DNA of 40,156 nucleotides. It comes from Fidelibacterota bacterium (GTDB taxonomy: Bacteria; Fidelibacterota; Marinisomatia; Marinisomatales; Marinisomataceae). The translations under genes were made by a program, and so were the position numbers. Position 1 is the first letter of the stretch. Each line of letters starts with the position of its first letter. Under the pieces are notes generated by a model that saw only the letters and a program-made list of their open reading frames with translations, had not been told where the DNA came from and searched no databases. Positions 20,031-32,110 of this stretch are shown piece by piece. Location: positions 1 to 40,156 of the forward strand of contig JAFMFP010000005.1 in assembly GCA_017856055.1 (NCBI GenBank). The letters run 5' to 3'.

Positions 20031-20279
20031 TTATTTCTCGCCTATTAATAATTTTGAAGCACGCCATCTTTTTGTCTTACTCAATGGTCTAGAAGAAATT
20101 AATTGAACTGTGTCACCCACTTTAAATGAATTATTTTCATCATGAGCATAATATTTTTTAGATCTCTTGATATATTTCTTGTAAAGTTTGTGTTGAATAG
20201 TTTTTTCAACACTTACGACAATGGTTTTATCCATAGAGCAAGAAATAACTTTTCCGATTATCTTTGTATTTTTATCCAT
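20031..20279 (-). CDS. rpsQ: 30S ribosomal protein S17
   Basis: Track ORF begins at 20297; [72 protein letters not shown]. Exact start (Met at 20279) inferred. Confidence 0.93.
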   Translation of the reverse strand: MDKNTKIIGKVISCSMDKTIVVSVEKTIQHKLYKKYIKRSKKYYAHDENNSFKVGDTVQLISSRPLSKTKRWRASKLLIGEK

Positions 20280-20478
20280 TTGGTTCTTCCATATCATCTA
20301 ATTGTGACAAAATTGTTAAAATTTTTGCATTTTCTTTCTTTACATCATTAATAACTTTATAATCTTCAAGCTGCTGAATTGACTTTTGAAAACGATACTT
20401 CTGTAGTGATTCACTATTCTCTAAAAGTTTAGCTCTTAAATCTTTAGAACTCATTTTTCTTAGGTCGTTAATTTTCAT
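20272..20478 (-). CDS. rpmC: 50S ribosomal protein L29
   Basis: [59 protein letters not shown]. Confidence 0.95.
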   Translation of the reverse strand: MKINDLRKMSSKDLRAKLLENSESLQKYRFQKSIQQLEDYKVINDVKKENAKILTILSQLDDMEEPNG

Positions 20479-20893
20479 CTAAACCTCTTCTTGCAACAAG
20501 TTTTGTTTTAATAGCTAATTTATTACCAGCAATTCTGAAAGCCTCTTGTGCAACTTCTCTAGAAATTCCTTCGACTTCAAAAAGTATTCTACCTGGCTTT
20601 ACATTAGCCACCCAATACTCTGGTGAACCTTTACCTTTACCCATTCTAGTTTCTAATGGTTTTTTGGTGATTGGTTTATCTGGGAAAATACGAATCCACA
20701 TTTTTCCAATTTTTCTTACTCTTCTTGAAATTGAAATTCTGGTCGCTTCAATTTGTCTAGCTGTAATCCATCCTGGTTCTAAAGCTTTCAAACCATAACT
20801 ACCAAAACTAACTTCAGTTCCACCTTTGGCCATTCCACGTCTATGACCACGATGTACTCTTCTGTATTTAATCTTTCTTGGTTCTAGCATCAT
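20468..20893 (-). CDS. rplP: 50S ribosomal protein L16
   Basis: [56 protein letters not shown]. Confidence 0.97.
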   Translation of the reverse strand: MMLEPRKIKYRRVHRGHRRGMAKGGTEVSFGSYGLKALEPGWITARQIEATRISISRRVRKIGKMWIRIFPDKPITKKPLETRMGKGKGSPEYWVANVKPGRILFEVEGISREVAQEAFRIAGNKLAIKTKLVARRGLDEN

Positions 20894-21528
20894 TTTTCAG
20901 TCCTTGTAAAACCATTACAAATCCAAACTTTAATTCCAATAATTCCATATGCAGTATGAGCTTCAACTAAAGCATAATCGATATCAGCTCGAATGGTATG
21001 CAATGGAACTCTTCCTTGCATAAATCTCTCTGATCGTGCAATTTCTACTCCACCTAATCTTCCAGAAATATTAATTCTAATACCTTCAGCACCCATTCTC
21101 ATTGTTGATTGCATTGCCTTATTTAATACTCTTCTATATGCCATCTTCTTAACTAATTGAGCAGCAATATTTTGACCTACAAGTTCAGCATTTAGCTCTG
21201 GTCTTTTTACTTCATTAATATTTAATTGAATGTCTTGATTGTTACATAAAGCAGTTAATTCTTTTTTAATTTTGGCTACTTCTTCACCACCTTTACCAAT
21301 GACAATTCCAGGTCTAGCAGTGTTAATATTAATAGTTATAGCTTTAGAAGTTCTTTCTATTATAACTGAAGCAACTGAGGCATCCTTTAATCTGTTCTTC
21401 AAATATTTTCTTATTCTAATATCTTCAGCTAAGTCAGAAGCATAAGCATTCTTCTTTGGAAACCAATTTGATGACCAATTTTTAGTTACTTCTAATCTTA
21501 ATCCTATTGGATGTGTCTTTTGTCCCAT
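20890..21528 (-). CDS. rpsC: 30S ribosomal protein S3
   Basis: [23 protein letters not shown]...[21 protein letters not shown]...[12 protein letters not shown]. Confidence 0.97.
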   Translation of the reverse strand: MGQKTHPIGLRLEVTKNWSSNWFPKKNAYASDLAEDIRIRKYLKNRLKDASVASVIIERTSKAITININTARPGIVIGKGGEEVAKIKKELTALCNNQDIQLNINEVKRPELNAELVGQNIAAQLVKKMAYRRVLNKAMQSTMRMGAEGIRINISGRLGGVEIARSERFMQGRVPLHTIRADIDYALVEAHTAYGIIGIKVWICNGFTRTEK

Positions 21529-21531
21529 TAA

Positions 21532-21864
21532 TTAACCTATAATTACTTTTAAATGACTAGTTCTCTTTCTAATTCTTGTAGCTCTACCTTGAGCTCTTGG
21601 TCTAAATCTTTTTAATGCTGGACCTTCATCAACAGTAATTGTTTTAACAACTAGTGTATTTATATCTTTATCAAAATCATCAGAAGAATTGGCATTAGCA
21701 ACGGCAGATGATAAAGTTTTAAAGATAACATAAGCACCTTTTTCATCCATAAACTGTAAAGAAGTGAGGGCTTTATTAACATTTAAACCTCTGATAACAT
21801 TAGCTACTTTTCTGAGCTTTTTAGGGGCTAACCTTAAGTTTTTAGATTGAGATATAAATTCCAT
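21532..21864 (-). CDS. rplV: 50S ribosomal protein L22
   Basis: LRLAPKKLRKVANVIRGLNVNKALTSLQF...VDEGPALKRFRPRAQGRATRIRKRTSHLKVIIG. Confidence 0.96.
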   Translation of the reverse strand: MEFISQSKNLRLAPKKLRKVANVIRGLNVNKALTSLQFMDEKGAYVIFKTLSSAVANANSSDDFDKDINTLVVKTITVDEGPALKRFRPRAQGRATRIRKRTSHLKVIIG

Positions 21865-21866
21865 AC

Positions 21867-22139
21867 TTACTTCTTCTTTCTATCCCCTGAATGCATTCTA
21901 AAAGTTCTAGTTGGAGAAAATTCACCCAACTTATGACCAACCATATTTTCAGTTACAAATACTGGAATAAATTTATTTCCATTATGTACGGCAAAAGTAT
22001 GACCTACAAAATCTGGAATAATAATTGATTGTCGAGCCCAAGTTTTGATTACAGTCTTATTTGAAGATTCATTCATCTTTTCTACTTTTTTCATCAATTT
22101 AATATCGACGTGAGGTCCTTTTCTAATAGATCGAGACAT
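21867..22139 (-). CDS. rpsS: 30S ribosomal protein S19
   Basis: [19 protein letters not shown]...[48 protein letters not shown]. Confidence 0.97.
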   Translation of the reverse strand: MSRSIRKGPHVDIKLMKKVEKMNESSNKTVIKTWARQSIIIPDFVGHTFAVHNGNKFIPVFVTENMVGHKLGEFSPTRTFRMHSGDRKKK

Positions 22140-22966
22140 TATTTATTTCTCCTTTTAACTATCATAGAATTAGATTTTTTCTTCTTTTTTCTTGTTTTAA
22201 AACCTTTAGTAGGAATACCAGTTGGAGATACAGGATGACGTCCACCAGAAGTTTTACCTTCTCCACCTCCATGAGGGTGATCTACTGGGTTCATCGCTAC
22301 GCCTCGAACTTTAGGTCTTTTACCTAGCCATCTAGATCTACCGGCTTTACCAGAACTAACCAACTCATGTTGTTTGTTTCCAACTACACCGATAGTAGCT
22401 AAACAATTTTCTTGAACCATGCGAACTTCACCAGATGGCATTTTTAATGTAACTAATCCTTCATCATGAGCCATAACTTGAACACCGGCACCTGCACTTC
22501 TAGCCATTTGAGCACCTTTTCCAGGATAAAGTTCAACATTATGAACAAATTGACCTGATGGAATATGTTTTAATTGCATACAATTACCATTTTTTAAAGC
22601 TACCTGTTCTCCTGAAAGAATAATATCGCCTACTTTTAATCCATCTGGTTGAATAATATATCTTTTTTCACCATCAACATAGTGAATAAGAGCAATGAAA
22701 GAACTTCTATTTGGATCATACTCAATAGTTGCTACTCTACCTTCGATATTAAATTTGTCGCGCTTAAAATCAATAAGACGATAAGATCTTTTATGACCTC
22801 CGCCTCTTCTTCTTGAAGTAATTCTTCCTTTATTATTTCTTCCACCAGTCTTTGTAAGCTTACGTACTAATGATTTTTCTGGTTTATCAGTAGTAATCTC
22901 TGAAAAATCAGGTCTAGAAGCAAATCTAGCTGCTGGTGTAACTGGTTTTAATTGTCTAATTCCCAT
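22139..22966 (-). CDS. rplB: 50S ribosomal protein L2
   Basis: [28 protein letters not shown]...[42 protein letters not shown]. Confidence 0.98.
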   Translation of the reverse strand: MGIRQLKPVTPAARFASRPDFSEITTDKPEKSLVRKLTKTGGRNNKGRITSRRRGGGHKRSYRLIDFKRDKFNIEGRVATIEYDPNRSSFIALIHYVDGEKRYIIQPDGLKVGDIILSGEQVALKNGNCMQLKHIPSGQFVHNVELYPGKGAQMARSAGAGVQVMAHDEGLVTLKMPSGEVRMVQENCLATIGVVGNKQHELVSSGKAGRSRWLGKRPKVRGVAMNPVDHPHGGGEGKTSGGRHPVSPTGIPTKGFKTRKKKKKSNSMIVKRRNK

Positions 22967-22971
22967 AATTC

Positions 22972-23286
22972 TTATACGCTAAACAAATCTATAGTATATC
23001 CTTCTACAAGAGTAACAATAGCTCTTCTCTTCATTTTTGATGAACCAGAAGTTCTAATTGTTCTTCCTCCACTTTTAACGGTCATTTGTTTCATTTTACC
23101 TTTTTTATTGCTAATAGCAACTTTTGAAACTTTAACATTAAATTTTTTCTCTACAGCTGACTTTACATCAATTTTGTTAACATCAACTGGCACCTCAAAT
23201 GCATATTTTCTTTGAGCATCTTGAAGAAATGTCATTTTTTCTGTAACAATTGGTCTTATTAAAATTTTTGAAAAATGAATATTCAT
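22972..23286 (-). CDS. rplW: 50S ribosomal protein L23
   Basis: [46 protein letters not shown]. Confidence 0.96.
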   Translation of the reverse strand: MNIHFSKILIRPIVTEKMTFLQDAQRKYAFEVPVDVNKIDVKSAVEKKFNVKVSKVAISNKKGKMKQMTVKSGGRTIRTSGSSKMKRRAIVTLVEGYTIDLFSV

Positions 23287-23906
23287 TAGTTTTTATCTCC
23301 AAATCTCTCATTTAATAAATTCAAACCTTCAGTATCAATAATAATAGCTTGACAATCCATTAAATCAATAATTGAACACGAACTAGCTTTAACTACTCTT
23401 ACGTTTTTAACATTTCTGCTTGAAAATAAGAGATTATCACCTATAATTGATGTTATAATAGTTAATTTTTTGTTTTCCAGTTCATATTTCTTTAAAAAGT
23501 TGACAAAATCTTTAGTTTTATTAGAATCAATTGAAATGGATTCCACAATTTTAAATTTTTCTTCTTTAACTAAATCTGATAAAACACATTTAAAAGCTAA
23601 TTTTTTAATTTTTGAATTAACCTTCTTAAAATAGTATCGAGGGGATGGACCAAAAATAACACCTCCACCTCTCATTAGTGGAGATCTACTTGTACCTTGT
23701 CTAGCATTTCCTGTTCCTTTTTGACGGAATGGTTTTTTACCTCCACCTGATACCAGAGAACGATTTTTAGATGAACTAGTACCTTGTCTATTATTAATAA
23801 GTTCAGCGTTCACAGTTTGATAAACAGCCTGTTCATTCATTGGGACTTTAAATAATGCATCATTTAAAGTAAAATCTTTGTTGGTATCTATAGATTTAAG
23901 TTTCAT
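23286..23906 (-). CDS. rplD: 50S ribosomal protein L4
   Basis: GTSSSKNRSLVSGGGKKPFRQKGTGNARQGTSRSPLMRGGGVIFGPSPR. Confidence 0.96.
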   Translation of the reverse strand: MKLKSIDTNKDFTLNDALFKVPMNEQAVYQTVNAELINNRQGTSSSKNRSLVSGGGKKPFRQKGTGNARQGTSRSPLMRGGGVIFGPSPRYYFKKVNSKIKKLAFKCVLSDLVKEEKFKIVESISIDSNKTKDFVNFLKKYELENKKLTIITSIIGDNLLFSSRNVKNVRVVKASSCSIIDLMDCQAIIIDTEGLNLLNERFGDKN

Positions 23907-24526
23907 TATTTTTTCAGAATATAAATTGTTGAATTATTTGATCCAGGGATGGCACCTTTTATATATAATACATTATTATCTCTATCAATATCCATAATAA
24001 CAAGATTTTTAACGGTTACATAATCTGAACCCTTTCTTCCAGCCATTCTCATTCCTCTAAAAACTCGTGAAGGGTCTGAAGATTGACCAATAGAACCAGG
24101 GGCTCTTTCAGTATGTTTATTACCATGAGTTGCATCTGATCTACTAAAATTATGACGTTTGATAGTACCAGCAAATCCTTTACCCTTAGAAATTGATTTA
24201 ATATTAATTACTTCACCAATATTAAACATTGAGGAATCAAATTGTTGACCAATTTGATAATCAAAATCATCGAGAGATTTAAATTCTGCAATAGTCGAAG
24301 CACTTTTAAGATTTGCCTTATTTAAATGTCCTTGCATAGGTTTATTAATTCTTCTCAATGATTTAGTACCAAATGCTAATTGTATTGCTTCGTATCCATC
24401 TTTTTCTGAAGTCTTAATTTGAGAAACAGTACACGGTCCAGCACTAACTAAAGTAACTGGAATCAAATGTCCATTGTCATTAAACATTTGAGTCATTTTT
24501 ATTTTTTTACCAATTAAACCGTACAT
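23906..24526 (-). CDS. rplC: 50S ribosomal protein L3
   Basis: MYGLIGKKIKMTQMFNDNGHLIPVTLV...SKGKGFAGTIKRHNFSRSDATHGNKHTERAPGSIGQSSDPSRVFRGMRMAGRKG. Confidence 0.97.
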   Translation of the reverse strand: MYGLIGKKIKMTQMFNDNGHLIPVTLVSAGPCTVSQIKTSEKDGYEAIQLAFGTKSLRRINKPMQGHLNKANLKSASTIAEFKSLDDFDYQIGQQFDSSMFNIGEVINIKSISKGKGFAGTIKRHNFSRSDATHGNKHTERAPGSIGQSSDPSRVFRGMRMAGRKGSDYVTVKNLVIMDIDRDNNVLYIKGAIPGSNNSTIYILKK

Positions 24527-24529
24527 TAT

Positions 24530-24838
24530 TTATCCTCTAATCTCAATATCAACACCTGAAGGAAGATCAAGTTTCATTAAAGATTCAACTGTCTTTGGGG
24601 TAGAATTGACAATGTCAACTACCCTTTTGTGAATTTTTGTTTGAAATTGTTCTCTAGATTTTTTGTCAATAAATGGAGACCTGAGAACAGTATAGACTGT
24701 TTTCTTCGTTGGTAAAGGTATTGGCCCTGAAATAATAGCACCAGTAGATTTAGCAGTACGAATAATTTTTTCTGCAGACTTATCTAAAAGCTTGTGATCA
24801 AAAGCTTTCAAAGAAATACGTATTAAGTCTTGACTCAT
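24530..24838 (-). CDS. rpsJ: 30S ribosomal protein S10
   Basis: [60 protein letters not shown]. Confidence 0.97.
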   Translation of the reverse strand: MSQDLIRISLKAFDHKLLDKSAEKIIRTAKSTGAIISGPIPLPTKKTVYTVLRSPFIDKKSREQFQTKIHKRVVDIVNSTPKTVESLMKLDLPSGVDIEIRG

Positions 24839-26928
24839 TAATTTGACTCCTCATTATTAGACTTAGATTTCATTAACTTATCTTCAACAGAAGATGGAAC
24901 TTTTGCATATTCTTGGAAATCCATGTAGAAATTTGCACGACCTTGAGAAATAGATCTTAAATCAGTTGCATATCCGAACATTTCACTCAAAGGTACAGCC
25001 GCTTTAACAAGCTGATTAGAACCTTGTTGCTCCATTGATTCAACTTTACCTCTTCTCGAATTAATATCACCAATAACATCTCCTAAATAATCATCAGGTG
25101 TAGTAGCTTCAACTCTCATAATTGGCTCCATCAATACAGGATTGGCTGCTTTACAAGCTCTAGAAATAGCTCGAGATCCAGCCACTTTAAAGGCAATTTC
25201 AGATGAATCAACATCATGGTAAGAACCAAAAACAAGTTCAACTTCAACATCAGGTATAGGATATCCATATAAAACACCATTTTTCAACTGCTCTTGAATT
25301 CCAGCATCTACAGCAGGAATATATTCTCGAGGAATAACACCACCTACAATTTTATTAACGAACTTGTAACCTTCGCCTTGAGCAGTAGGTTTTACGTTAA
25401 TTACAACATGCCCATATTGACCTCTACCACCAGATTGGCGGACAAATTTTTCATCAATATTTTCAACAGGTTTTTGAATAGCTTCTCTGAATGAAACCTG
25501 AGGTTTTCCAACGTTAGCATTGACATTAAATTCTCTTTTTAATCTATCTATAATAATCTCTAAGTGAACCTCTCCCATTCCAGAAATAACAGTTTGACCA
25601 GTTTCAGTGTCAACATTTACTTTGAATGTAGGGTCTTCTTCGCTTAGTTTACTCATTCCTTTTGCTAGTTGATCTTGATCACCCTTAGATACAGGTTCTA
25701 TTGATACAGAAACAACTGGCTCTGGGAATTCCATAGACTCTAAAATTATGTCTCCTTTTTCACATAAAGTGTGTCCTGTCATCACATCTTTAAGGCCAAT
25801 TACAGCAACAATTTCACCAGCTTTAACTTCTTCTAATTCTTCTCTTTTATTTGCATGCATTTGAAGAATTCTAGATACACGTTGTTTTTCTCCTGTATTA
25901 GCATCAATACAAAATGAACCTTTTTTTAATATACCTGAATAAACCCTGATATATGTTAACTTTCCTACAAAAGGGTCAGTAGCTATCTTAAATGCTAATG
26001 CACTAAAATCACCATCAACAGAGTTTTTAATTTGTACTTTTTGATCAGGATTTTCAACAGAAGAACCTTCAATAGATTCAACATCTACAGGAGAAGGAAG
26101 AAAGTCACAAACAGCATCTAATACTCGTTGAACTCCTTTATTTTTAAACGCGGAACCACAAAGAGTAGGAACAAAAGCGTTTTCTAAACAACCTTTCTTA
26201 AGAGCAGATTTAATTTCGTCTTCAGTAATTTCTTCTTCTCCTAAATATTTTTCCATCAAAACATCATCGAATGAAGCAACTTCTTCTAAAAGAAAGTTTC
26301 TCCATTTATCAGCGTCAGATTGTAAATCACTGGGAATATCAATAGATTCAAATTCTGCTCCTTGTGATGAATCAATATATTTAATCGCTTTCATAGTTAA
26401 TAAATCAACTATACCAGAAAAATTTTCACCAGAACCGATAGGTAAAGCAATTGGAAGAGGTTTGGTATTTAATCTTTTTTTCATCGTATCGATTGCATTA
26501 TAAAAATCTGCACCTACACGATCCATTTTGTTGATAAATGCAATTCTAGGAACGTTATATTTTGTTGCCTGTCTCCATACAGTTTCACTTTGGGGTTCTA
26601 CGCCAGCAACAGCACAAAAAACAGCTACAGCTCCATCTAATACACGAAGAGATCTTTCAACTTCCATTGTAAAATCAACGTGGCCTGGAGTATCAATCAA
26701 GTTGACTCTTTTTTTATTCCAGTAAAATGTTGTAGCTGCGGAGGTTATAGTAATACCTCTTTCTTGTTCTTGAGCCATCCAATCCATGGTTGCAGCACCA
26801 TCATGAACTTCTCCAATTTTATGAGATTTACCAGAATAAAAAAGCATTCTTTCAGTTAATGTAGTCTTACCAGCATCAACATGAGCCATAATACCAATAT
26901 TTCTAACGTTAACTAAATCAGCTGACAT
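24838..26928 (-). CDS. fusA: Elongation factor G
   Basis: [24 protein letters not shown]...[43 protein letters not shown]. Confidence 0.97.
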   Translation of the reverse strand: MSADLVNVRNIGIMAHVDAGKTTLTERMLFYSGKSHKIGEVHDGAATMDWMAQEQERGITITSAATTFYWNKKRVNLIDTPGHVDFTMEVERSLRVLDGAVAVFCAVAGVEPQSETVWRQATKYNVPRIAFINKMDRVGADFYNAIDTMKKRLNTKPLPIALPIGSGENFSGIVDLLTMKAIKYIDSSQGAEFESIDIPSDLQSDADKWRNFLLEEVASFDDVLMEKYLGEEEITEDEIKSALKKGCLENAFVPTLCGSAFKNKGVQRVLDAVCDFLPSPVDVESIEGSSVENPDQKVQIKNSVDGDFSALAFKIATDPFVGKLTYIRVYSGILKKGSFCIDANTGEKQRVSRILQMHANKREELEEVKAGEIVAVIGLKDVMTGHTLCEKGDIILESMEFPEPVVSVSIEPVSKGDQDQLAKGMSKLSEEDPTFKVNVDTETGQTVISGMGEVHLEIIIDRLKREFNVNANVGKPQVSFREAIQKPVENIDEKFVRQSGGRGQYGHVVINVKPTAQGEGYKFVNKIVGGVIPREYIPAVDAGIQEQLKNGVLYGYPIPDVEVELVFGSYHDVDSSEIAFKVAGSRAISRACKAANPVLMEPIMRVEATTPDDYLGDVIGDINSRRGKVESMEQQGSNQLVKAAVPLSEMFGYATDLRSISQGRANFYMDFQEYAKVPSSVEDKLMKSKSNNEESN

Positions 26929-27401
26929 TATCTCCCCCTACCAAAATGAGCAAAAGCTTTATTAGCTTCAGCCATACGATGAGTGTCTTCTTTTTTCTTT
27001 ATTGCATTACCTTCATTATTTGAGGCACTTAAAATTTCATTTGCTAATCTAACAGACATTGAACTTCCTGATTTATTCTGGGCACTATCAATAATCCAAT
27101 GAGAAGCTAAATAAAACTGTCTTCTAGAAGGAACTTCAATTGGAACTTGATATGTAGCTCCTCCAATTCTTTTAGACTTAACTTCTACATGAGGAGAAGC
27201 ATTACTTAAAGCTTTTTTAAAAACTTCAACAGGATCTTTTTTGCTTTTATCAGAAATTATATCAAAAGCACTATATAAAATTTTTTCAGCAATACCTTTT
27301 TTACCATCAGTCAATAAATAGTTCATAAATTTTGAGACTTGTAAGTCGTTGAACTTAGGATCAGGATTGATAGTTCTTTTTTCTGGTCTTCTTCTTCTCA
27401 T
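26928..27401 (-). CDS. rpsG: 30S ribosomal protein S7
   Basis: [45 protein letters not shown]...EVPSRRQF...[14 protein letters not shown]. Confidence 0.97.
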   Translation of the reverse strand: MRRRRPEKRTINPDPKFNDLQVSKFMNYLLTDGKKGIAEKILYSAFDIISDKSKKDPVEVFKKALSNASPHVEVKSKRIGGATYQVPIEVPSRRQFYLASHWIIDSAQNKSGSSMSVRLANEILSASNNEGNAIKKKEDTHRMAEANKAFAHFGRGR

Positions 27402-27404
27402 AGA

Positions 27405-27776
27405 TTATTTTGGTTTCTTAGCTCCATATCGTGAACGACTAGTTTGTCTATCCTTAACTCCAGCTGTATCGAGAGATCCTCTAACAATATGATATCGAAC
27501 ACCTGGTAAGTCTTTTACTCTTCCACCCTCAATTAAAACAATAGAGTGTTCCTGCAAATTATGTCCTTCTCCAGGAATATATGCAGTAACTTCCATACCA
27601 TTGGTCAAACGTACTCTAGCAACCTTTCTTAATGCAGAATTTGGTTTCTTAGGCGTAGTTGTATAAACCCTTGTACAAACACCTCTCTTTTGAGGACTAC
27701 TATTTAGGGCCATACTCTTGGATTTTTTTCCAACTGTATTACGACTCTTACGAATCAACTGATTTACTGTAGGCAT
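27405..27776 (-). CDS. rpsL: 30S ribosomal protein S12
   Basis: [60 protein letters not shown]. Confidence 0.98.
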   Translation of the reverse strand: MPTVNQLIRKSRNTVGKKSKSMALNSSPQKRGVCTRVYTTTPKKPNSALRKVARVRLTNGMEVTAYIPGEGHNLQEHSIVLIEGGRVKDLPGVRYHIVRGSLDTAGVKDRQTSRSRYGAKKPK

Positions 27777-27924
27777 ATTTTATTATACTCCATTCTCTAT
27801 AAACACCGGCGAATATATTGTTATATCGCGGAAGAAACAAACATTTTCTTCTTCGTAAAGATAGTTGCTTTTCACATTGATGAACTCATTAATAAAATGA
27901 AATGAAGTTCAACTATCTTAAAAA
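27777..27924 (-). promoter_or_regulatory. Candidate structured leader/intercistronic RNA between rpoC and rpsL (three inverted repeats)
   Basis: AAGATAGTTG (27858-27867) / CAACTATCTT (27910-27919) with nested AACTCATT/AATGAAGTT; GAAGAAA (27831-27837) / TTTCTTC (27845-27851); CCGGCGAATATA/TATATCGCGG (27806-27831, with bulges). Confidence 0.5.
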
Positions 27925-30900
27925 TCAAGATTCTGAATTATCAGAACTTGAAATTCTAATATTTTCTAAATCTGGAAAACCTGTTCCAGCGGGTATCAAT
28001 CTACCTAAGGCAACGTTTTCTTTCAAGCCTAATAAATAGTCAGTTTTACTTGCTGTAGCTGCATCAGTTAAAACTCTTGTCGTTTCCTGAAAAGATGCTG
28101 CTGATATAAAACTATTAGTATTTAATGAAGCTTGAGTAATACCCATAAGGATTGGCTCAAATGTTGCTTGCTTAGCTTTATGAAATTTTACAATTTCTTT
28201 TTCAGTAGATTTTAACTCTTTATTTAATTCTTTAACTTCAATCTCAGAAATCATAGTACCCACATCAAGATTAGAATCTCCAGATTCATCAATAATGACC
28301 ATACCCTTCATAGATTCGTTTAAAGCAAATAAATCTTGTTTGTCTAGTCTTTCATTTAATAATAAAGCACTATCACCTGGATTTTTAATCACAACTTTTT
28401 TCATCATTTGATTAACAATGATTTCAATATGTTTATCATTGATTCCAACCCCTTGTAAACGGTAGACTTCCTGAATTTGATTTACTAAATATTCCCTAAC
28501 AGCATTAGGACCAAGAATATTAAGAATATCAGATGGTGAAATTGACCCCTCACACAATGGAGTTCCAGCTGTAATATTATCACCTTCATGAACAACTACG
28601 TGCTTACCATAAGGGATTTTATAAACTATTTCTTTACCATTGTTTGGAATTACTGAAATTTTTCTAACACCTCTTTTAATCTCACCAAATTCAACTTTTC
28701 CATTAATTTCTGAAACGATTGCTGGGTTTACAGGTTTTCTTGCTTCAAATAATTCAGCAACTCTAGGTAATCCACCAGTAATATCTCTAGTCTTACCAAC
28801 GTCTTTAGGTATTTTAACTAAAGTTTGACCTTTCTTAACTTTTTGACCATCATTAACAACTAATGTAGCTTTGATTGGCAAAATAGTTCCACCAGAAATA
28901 AGATCACCTTTATTGCTGTAAATCTCAATTTGTGGACTAAGTTTTCGATCTTTAGATTCAGTAACTACTTTTTGTTTTTTACCACCCTCAACTGCTTCTT
29001 CTTGATAGGTATCACCTTCAACAAAATCCTTCATTTTAATTACACCAGATTGACGAGCTAAAATAATATCAGTGTATGGATCCCATGAAAATAAAATATC
29101 ACCTTTTTTAACAGTATCAGTTGAAGATATAGATAGATTTGCTCCATAAGGAATCTGATATTCATCTATTAGCTTACCATCTTTATCTGAAATATAAAGT
29201 TTAGAATTTCTTGATAAACATCTAGTTACTTCATCTCCATCTTCATCAATAGTTTTGGCTAAATCAAAATTATCGCTAAAACTCACAATCCCTGAATTTT
29301 TAGCTTCCATATCAGATTGCTCAATAATTCTAGATGCAGTACCTCCAATATGAAAAGTTCTCAGCGTTAACTGAGTTCCAGGTTCACCGATACTTTGTGC
29401 TGCAATAATTCCTACAGCAGTACCTTTGTTAGCCAATTCTCTTCTAGTTAAATCCCAACCATAACATTTAGCACAAACACCTCTTCTGCTTTCGCATGTT
29501 AAAATAGATTTAATTCTTACTCTAGAAATATTATTTTCTTCAATAGTTCTTGAAATTTTTTCATCAAAAACTTGGCCCTGTTCTATTATTGTTTCACCGT
29601 CAATTACAATTTTTTCGGAAGAAGTTCTACCTAAAATTCTTTCTGAAATGGATTCAACAACTTCTTCTCCTTCTTTTAAATCAGAAACATCTATTCCATT
29701 GATTGTACCACAATCCTCCTCTGAAACAACAACATCTTGAGCAACATCAACTAATCTTCGAGTAAGATATCCTGCATCTGCAGTTTTTAAAGCAGTATCT
29801 GCTAACCCTTTTCTTGCACCATGAGTTGAAATAAAATATTCCATAATTGACAAACCTTCTTTGAAATTAGATTGAATTGGGCTTTCAATAATTTCACCAC
29901 CACCTACCATAGATTTCTTTGGTTTTGCCATTAAACCTCTCATCCCTGCTAACTGCTTAATCTGATCCCCTGAACCTCTAGCACCTGAATCAGCCATCAT
30001 ATAGACAGGATTAAATCCTTGATCATCAGATCTTAAATTATCCATCAAAACATCTGCAACTTGACTAGTAGTTTTTGTCCAAACATCGATTACTTTATTA
30101 TATCTTTCACCTTCAGTCAATACATGGCGATTAAACCTAGCTTGAATTTGATCTACTTGTTTTTCTGCATCTTGAATTATTTCATCTTTTAATGATGGAA
30201 TTAGAATGTCACTAATTGATATAGATATACCGCTCTTAGTAGCAGTTTTAAAACCAATTTCCTTCAGGTCATCTAAAAGTTGAACAGTTCTATCATTTCC
30301 TGCTTGAACAAAAGAATCACCAATTAAAAAGCTTAATTTTTTCTTAGAGATAACTTCATCAACATAGCCTAATTCATCTGGAATGATTGAATTAAATATT
30401 GCTCGACCTGCAGTTGTATTTTTGTACCAAACACCATTATGTCTTAAGTTAATTTTAGCATGTAATCCAACTTTTTTATTTTCGTAAGCTATCATTACTT
30501 CATCAATTGAACCAAAAACTTTTCCTTCTCCTAACTCTCCATTTTTTTCTTTTGTTAAATAATAACATCCTAAAATCATATCCTGAGAAGGCAGTGTAAT
30601 TGGCTTACCACTAGCAGGATGAAGAATATTTTGACTTGCCATCATTAATATTCTAGCTTCTAACTGTGAAGGAATTGATAGTGGAACGTGAACAGCCATT
30701 TGGTCTCCATCAAAGTCTGCATTAAATGCAGAACATACTAGTGGATGAACCCTAATTGCCTTTCCATCAATCAAGATAGGTTGAAATGCGATGATACCTA
30801 ATCTATGCAGAGTAGGAGCACGATTAAGCAGTACAGGGTGTTCTTTAACGACGCTTTCTAGAATCTCATAAACAAATACTTCTTTATTTTCAATCATCAA

Positions 30901-32097
30901 TTTAGCGCTTCTAGGGGTAGCAGCTAAATCTCTTCTAATAAGTTCTCTTATTAGATGAGGTTTAAATAGTTCAAGAGCCATATTCTTTGGAATTCCGCAC
31001 TCAGTAAGTTTCAATTCTGGGCCAACTACAATTACTGAACGAGCAGAATAATCAACCCTTTTTCCTAAGAGATTTTGTCTAAATCTTCCTTGTTTACCTC
31101 TCAACATATCAGAAATAGATTTTAGTGGTCTTTTAGAACCGCTTCTGATTGCAGTCTTTCTTTTTGTATTGTCAAAAAGAGCGTCTACCGCTTCTTGAAG
31201 CATTCTCTTTTCATTTCTTAAAATGACTTCAGGAGCCTGGATATCCATTAATTGTTTCAATCTATTATTTCTTATAATAATTCTTCGATATAGATCGTTT
31301 AGGTCGCTAGCAGCAAACCTTCCCCCCTCAAGAGGAACTAAAGGTCTAAGTTCGGGTGGCATAACAGGAAGAATAGATATAATCATCCATTCGGGTTTAT
31401 TATTTCTTTCATTCGCAAAATCTTTAACAACTTTTAATCTTTTTAAAGCATCTTCCTTTTTCTGCATTGAAGTAGAAGTTGTTGCAATAACTTCAAGATC
31501 ACGTTTTAACTCAAGCAAATCAATTTCGGATAAAGCATCTTTAATAGCTTCTCCACCCATTGCTGCATAGAAATAAGATTCATCTTCTCTTTCCTCTGGA
31601 GATACAGCCTCATAACCAAATTCTTTTTCTAAAGCTTCATAGGCTTCCTCATCTACAAGTTCAAACCTTTTGTAGCCACTATTTCCAGGGTTTATAATAA
31701 GATAATTCTCATAATATATAACGCTTTCAAGTTGCTTGGCGCTTTTTCCAAGGATATAACTTAGTTTACTTGGAATAGACTTTAAGAACCAAATATGAAC
31801 CACAGGAACAGCAAGTGTAATATGACCCATTCTATTTCTTCTTACTTTTTTAGTGGTTACTTCTACACCACATCTATCACAAATAATTCCTCTATAACGA
31901 ATACCTTTATACTTTCCGCAATGACATTCAAAATCTTTTACAGGGCCAAATATTTTTTCACAAAATAATCCATCTTTTTCTGGCTTATATGAACGATAAT
32001 TGATTGTTTCTGGTTTTAAAACTTCACCAAAAGAACCTTCTAGAATTTTTTCAGGGGAGGCGAGCTTTAAAGTTATAGTGTTTCTTTTATTATACAT
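27925..32097 (-). CDS. rpoC: RNA polymerase beta' subunit
   Basis: 1390 aa; [25 protein letters not shown] zinc site, [16 protein letters not shown] catalytic motif, [16 protein letters not shown] second zinc site. Confidence 0.98.
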   Translation of the reverse strand: MYNKRNTITLKLASPEKILEGSFGEVLKPETINYRSYKPEKDGLFCEKIFGPVKDFECHCGKYKGIRYRGIICDRCGVEVTTKKVRRNRMGHITLAVPVVHIWFLKSIPSKLSYILGKSAKQLESVIYYENYLIINPGNSGYKRFELVDEEAYEALEKEFGYEAVSPEEREDESYFYAAMGGEAIKDALSEIDLLELKRDLEVIATTSTSMQKKEDALKRLKVVKDFANERNNKPEWMIISILPVMPPELRPLVPLEGGRFAASDLNDLYRRIIIRNNRLKQLMDIQAPEVILRNEKRMLQEAVDALFDNTKRKTAIRSGSKRPLKSISDMLRGKQGRFRQNLLGKRVDYSARSVIVVGPELKLTECGIPKNMALELFKPHLIRELIRRDLAATPRSAKLMIENKEVFVYEILESVVKEHPVLLNRAPTLHRLGIIAFQPILIDGKAIRVHPLVCSAFNADFDGDQMAVHVPLSIPSQLEARILMMASQNILHPASGKPITLPSQDMILGCYYLTKEKNGELGEGKVFGSIDEVMIAYENKKVGLHAKINLRHNGVWYKNTTAGRAIFNSIIPDELGYVDEVISKKKLSFLIGDSFVQAGNDRTVQLLDDLKEIGFKTATKSGISISISDILIPSLKDEIIQDAEKQVDQIQARFNRHVLTEGERYNKVIDVWTKTTSQVADVLMDNLRSDDQGFNPVYMMADSGARGSGDQIKQLAGMRGLMAKPKKSMVGGGEIIESPIQSNFKEGLSIMEYFISTHGARKGLADTALKTADAGYLTRRLVDVAQDVVVSEEDCGTINGIDVSDLKEGEEVVESISERILGRTSSEKIVIDGETIIEQGQVFDEKISRTIEENNISRVRIKSILTCESRRGVCAKCYGWDLTRRELANKGTAVGIIAAQSIGEPGTQLTLRTFHIGGTASRIIEQSDMEAKNSGIVSFSDNFDLAKTIDEDGDEVTRCLSRNSKLYISDKDGKLIDEYQIPYGANLSISSTDTVKKGDILFSWDPYTDIILARQSGVIKMKDFVEGDTYQEEAVEGGKKQKVVTESKDRKLSPQIEIYSNKGDLISGGTILPIKATLVVNDGQKVKKGQTLVKIPKDVGKTRDITGGLPRVAELFEARKPVNPAIVSEINGKVEFGEIKRGVRKISVIPNNGKEIVYKIPYGKHVVVHEGDNITAGTPLCEGSISPSDILNILGPNAVREYLVNQIQEVYRLQGVGINDKHIEIIVNQMMKKVVIKNPGDSALLLNERLDKQDLFALNESMKGMVIIDESGDSNLDVGTMISEIEVKELNKELKSTEKEIVKFHKAKQATFEPILMGITQASLNTNSFISAASFQETTRVLTDAATASKTDYLLGLKENVALGRLIPAGTGFPDLENIRISSSDNSES

Positions 32098-32110
32098 TAA
32101 TCAAATTCCT

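Noticed and set aside
27782-27787. TATAAT on minus strand 5 nt upstream of the rpsL start, possible -10 box for a leaderless transcript
   Set aside because: No -35-like hexamer at proper spacing (GCCGGT there) and AT-rich context; a GGAG SD-like element overlaps the same stretch. Not supportable without TSS data.
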